A stretch of DNA of 64,000 nucleotides from Streptomyces macrolidinus (GTDB taxonomy: Bacteria; Actinomycetota; Actinomycetes; Streptomycetales; Streptomycetaceae). Shown one piece after another: positions 61,376-64,000 of this stretch (position 1 is its first letter; every line of letters starts with the position of its first letter). The notes under the pieces are model-generated. The model worked only from the letters and a program-made list of their open reading frames with translations, made no database searches and was not told where the DNA came from. The position numbers and the translations under genes were made by a program. Location of the stretch: assembly GCF_023887685.1 (NCBI RefSeq), contig NZ_JAMWMR010000001.1, forward strand, positions 186,001 through 250,000, read 5' to 3'.

Positions 61376-62827
61376 TCACCGGTACTCCGACAGCCTGCGC
61401 CCGATGCCCAGCACCGCGCCGGACGCGCCCAGCACCGCGAGGACCGCCGCGCCGACCGGGAGCCCGGTCATCGCGTCCCGTCCGTCGCCCGCCGCCTGCT
61501 GGAACTGGCTCTCCTCGTGGGCCAGCGCCTTCGCCAGACTCCTGTCCACGGCGTCGAAGCGCTCGCCCGTCGGATGGTCGTCCTCGGAGCCGATGATCTT
61601 CTTCAGCGCCGCCTGGTAGTCGCCCTCGTCGTCGGCGGTCCGCGCCTCCTGGTGGCGCTGCTGCCACAGCTTCACGGCCGTCCTGGCATCCTTCACCGGC
61701 TGCTCACCCGCCCGGTCGTCGGCGAGGGACTCGGCCTCGGCCAGGCCCGTGATCAGCGTCTTCATGTCCTGCTTGAACGCGTAGTCGTAGGCGTCGACGG
61801 TCGACCCGTCGGGCAGCTTCTTGGTCTCGGCGCCCCGGCTGACCAGCGTGAGGTTCTCGTTGCCGCGCGCGTTCAGGGACGCGATGCGCGCGTCGTGCAG
61901 CACGTTCAGCGAGCGGACCGCGTGGTCGTAGGAGGAGTCGAGCCCCGCGCGGGCGACACTGTGCCCCACGACCAGCCACAGCAGGACGATCGCCGAGGCG
62001 GTGGTGGCCGCGACCAGGCCGTGGTTGAGCACCCGGTTCGTGCGCCGGTAGTGCCGCCGCTGCGCCCAGCCCAGCGCGCCCAGCGCGACCACACCGAGGG
62101 CGAGGGCGAACCAGGGGTACGGCGTCGCGTCCCCGTAGTCGGCGCGCAGCCGCTGGTTCTCCTTGGTGTACAGGTCCTGCGCGGCCGGGAGCATCTCCCG
62201 CTGCATCTTCTCGTTCGCCGCCCGCAGATACGCGCCGCCCACCGGATACCCCTGCCGGTTGTTGGCGCGCGCCCGCTCGATGAGGCCCTTGTACTCCGGC
62301 AGCAGCTTGTTGAGCTGGGCGATGGTCTTCGCGGAGGGGGAGCCGGGCTCGGTGCTGGCCGCCGCCGTGACCAGACCCGCCGCAGCGTTCTCGATGTCCT
62401 TCTCGTACCGCCGGGTGGTCGAGGGCGGCTCCTGGCCGCCCGACAGGAAGCCGCTCGCGGCGGCCGTGTTGGCGTCGGCGAGCGAGCGGTAGATGTCGGC
62501 GGCGCCCGCGCTGAGCGGCTGGCTGCGGTGCAGTACGTCGTCCGCGGCGCTGGAGCGGTCGGACATCTGCCAGGCGGTGACCGCCCCGAACGCGAGGACC
62601 AGAAGGGCGAGTACGGCGCCGATGGCGCGCAGTCGGCCGGGCTCGGTGACGGCGGCGGCCCGCAGCCGGTCGACACCCTCCGCGAAGGCCGTACGGCGCG
62701 GCGCGGCGGGCGGCGGCGGTGCCTGCGGCGCCGGGGACGCCTGCGTCACGGGCCCCCTGGACTGCGGCGGCACCGCGGGCATCGTGGGCGACGCCGATGG
62801 CGCGCCGCCCTGCTGCCAGTGAGTCAC
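61376..62827 (-). CDS. glnX: GlnX-like membrane sensor protein
   Basis: A 483-residue membrane protein. A Pro-rich cytoplasmic start precedes TM1 (IGAVLALLVLAFGAVTAWQM, about 69-88), an extracellular helical region, TM2-TM3 (FALALGVVALGALGWAQRRH and VAATTASAIVLLWLVVGHSV), a second extracellular helical bundle and a last TM (GLPVGAAVLAVLGASGAVLG). This is the layout of GlnX (Rv0412c-like), the membrane link between GlnH and PknG. GTG 62827 follows GGGGGAGGTCAC. It is the first gene of the operon; no promoter is clear in the 278-base gap before it. Confidence 0.85.
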   Translation of the reverse strand: MTHWQQGGAPSASPTMPAVPPQSRGPVTQASPAPQAPPPPAAPRRTAFAEGVDRLRAAAVTEPGRLRAIGAVLALLVLAFGAVTAWQMSDRSSAADDVLHRSQPLSAGAADIYRSLADANTAAASGFLSGGQEPPSTTRRYEKDIENAAAGLVTAAASTEPGSPSAKTIAQLNKLLPEYKGLIERARANNRQGYPVGGAYLRAANEKMQREMLPAAQDLYTKENQRLRADYGDATPYPWFALALGVVALGALGWAQRRHYRRTNRVLNHGLVAATTASAIVLLWLVVGHSVARAGLDSSYDHAVRSLNVLHDARIASLNARGNENLTLVSRGAETKKLPDGSTVDAYDYAFKQDMKTLITGLAEAESLADDRAGEQPVKDARTAVKLWQQRHQEARTADDEGDYQAALKKIIGSEDDHPTGERFDAVDRSLAKALAHEESQFQQAAGDGRDAMTGLPVGAAVLAVLGASGAVLGIGRRLSEYR

Positions 62828-63062
62828 GTGACCTCCCCCGTGGTCATGCGTCGGTCGTCTCCGCCCGGTGCGGGGAGCGGGCGCGGGTGCACGGCGGCCA
62901 GTATTCCCCTCCGCGTCGGTATCCGCACCGGCCTTCACACGATCTTGTACCGGATCACCGCGCGCCGACGGATGCCGACCTCCGCACGCCCTGTCGCACC
63001 CTTCCCTCTTATGAATACGTCATGCACTCCATGTCGGTTCCCCGGTTCCCTCCTAGGAGTTA

Positions 63063-63108
63063 CGCACGTATCAGCGCACGTATCAGCGCACGTATCGCGC
63101 ACGCATCA
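63063..63108. repeat. 12-base direct repeats
   Basis: CGCACGTATCAG is repeated twice (63063-63086) and followed by CGCACGTATC and a degenerate GCGCACGCATCA, immediately after the kinase gene on the minus strand. Function unknown; slippage is the simplest origin. Confidence 0.75.
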
Positions 63109-64000
63109 CGCGCGCTCGTAGTACGCCCGCACGCGCGCGTGCGCTTCCCGCGGCGCCCGCTGGTGGTCGAGGCCGAGCAGGGCCGCGCCGAGGACCGGGC
63201 GGGCCGCCACCACCTGAGGCAGCGCCCTGGGCGCGCGGTCCGCCAGCACCTCCCGTATCCGGTCGTCGAGTCGGGGATGGCGGGCGGCCAGGACGCTGCC
63301 GCCGAGCAGGACGGGGGTCTCCTGTGCGAGCAGGTCGAGACGGGTCAGCGCGACCGTGGCCATGGCGACGATCTCCTCGGCGAGCCGGTCGACGATCGCG
63401 CGGGCGACCGGGTCGCCGTCCTGGGCCGTCGCGAACAGCACCGGGGTCAGCTCATGGCGCCGCCCGTACGCGATGTGCTCCAGGTGGAGCGCCTCGATCA
63501 GCGCGTACATGGAGTCAAGACCGAAGTGCGCGGGCAGGGTGCGTGCCAGGGCGGTGGGACCGCCCCGGCCGTCCTCCGCGCGCGCCGCCCACCACAGCGC
63601 CTCCTCCGCGAGCGCCCAACCGCCGCCCCAGTCACCGGAGATTCTGCCGATCGCGGGGAAGCGGGCGGTGCGCCCGTCGGGGCGCATCCCGACGCAGTTG
63701 ATGCCCGCGCCGCACACGACCGCCACTCCGCGCGGCTCGGCCACGCCCGCGCGCAGGACGGCGAACGTGTCGTTGCGCACCTCCACCGTCGCGGCCCACG
63801 CGCGCGCGTGCAGCGCCTGGCCCAACTGCTCCTCCTCCACCGGGAGATCGGCGTTGGCGAGACAGGCCGAGACATGGCCGACCGAGGTGACCGACGCCTT
63901 CGCGAAGGCCTCGTCGACCACCTCGGCCAAGGCGTCCACGGCCGCCCGCACACCCACGACCGGCGGTCGGAACCCCCCGCCCCGTGCGGTGGCGAGGACG
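63106..64000 (-). CDS. N-acetylglucosamine kinase-like protein (partial, N-terminus outside window)
   Basis: About 298 residues of a BadF/BadG/BcrA/BcrD-type (ASKHA) kinase, the group that phosphorylates GlcNAc. The visible part begins in the sugar-binding area (ARGGGFRPPVVGVRAAVDAL), has VAVVCGAGINCVGM, ISGDWGGGWALAEEALWWAA and the ADENOSINE-site region VLLGGSVLAARHPRLDD. The N-terminal phosphate loop lies beyond base 64000. It ends 278 bases before the GlnX operon start on the same strand but separated by repeats. Likely part of an amino-sugar pathway, possibly related to the family 3 hexosaminidase. Confidence 0.85.
   Translation of the reverse strand, partial: VLATARGGGFRPPVVGVRAAVDALAEVVDEAFAKASVTSVGHVSACLANADLPVEEEQLGQALHARAWAATVEVRNDTFAVLRAGVAEPRGVAVVCGAGINCVGMRPDGRTARFPAIGRISGDWGGGWALAEEALWWAARAEDGRGGPTALARTLPAHFGLDSMYALIEALHLEHIAYGRRHELTPVLFATAQDGDPVARAIVDRLAEEIVAMATVALTRLDLLAQETPVLLGGSVLAARHPRLDDRIREVLADRAPRALPQVVAARPVLGAALLGLDHQRAPREAHARVRAYYERA

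Overview
The window is a stretch of actinobacterial chromosome, almost certainly Streptomyces. Base composition is very GC-rich with strong third-position GC bias. Genes often start with GTG or TTG behind GGAGG-type ribosome sites and overlap by 1-4 bases. Three chaplins, an adjacent pair of dynamin-like proteins, an SsbB-like protein, several DUF397/helix-turn-helix pairs and an energy-dependent translational throttle factor all point to a sporulating, mycelial actinomycete. Identifications rest on reading the protein sequences; no database search was run.

Layout. 1-1.9 kb: a DUF397 gene, a PadR-DUF1048-DUF1048 operon with a perfect 30-bp operator, a decayed DUF5753 regulator and a DUF6087 gene. 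2-12.8 kb: a fused two-module ABC exporter, a small secreted protein, a secreted family S37 aminopeptidase, a Tat-exported family 3 glycosidase, a divergent LysR/EamA pair and a GNAT enzyme. 12.8-17.9 kb: a TetR-MFS efflux unit with a tandem-repeat linker, a sugar-phosphate isomerase-like protein, a regulator with two tandem DUF397 genes, and a lipoprotein. 18-19 kb: a decayed patch holding a HigB-like toxin gene broken by an amber codon, an intact antitoxin gene, a palindromic operator and an IS3-type transposase fragment. 19-25.1 kb: the ribose operon rbsR-A-C-B-K-D with paired operators. 25.3-29.4 kb: recD2 and citrate synthase. 29.9-31.5 kb: a copper chaperone under a CsoR-type operator, a PrsW-like protease and a small HTH protein.

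31.9-40.3 kb: a cell-surface and inositol region, with a wall-anchored chaplin that has only one chaplin domain, two short chaplins, an amino-acid permease, the operon iolB-iolD-mmsA, and a secreted protein with a repeat-built Lys/Gln N-terminus. 40.5-41.1 kb: a DUF3515 protein and tRNA-Arg(TCT). 41.4-50.5 kb: dynA-dynB, ssbB, a wall-anchored thioester-domain (TQXA) protein, ettA, a thioesterase and an unknown protein. 50.5-52.1 kb: a truncated globin and a PCMT-like methyltransferase.

52.1-62.8 kb is the most striking region. It is one long minus-strand operon: GlnX-like membrane protein, GlnH-like binding protein, coiled-coil protein, PknG-type kinase, PP2C phosphatase, VWA protein, FHA protein. 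It reads as an envelope amino-acid sensor joined to a cytoplasmic kinase/phosphatase/VWA/FHA relay. A partial N-acetylglucosamine-kinase-like gene ends the window.
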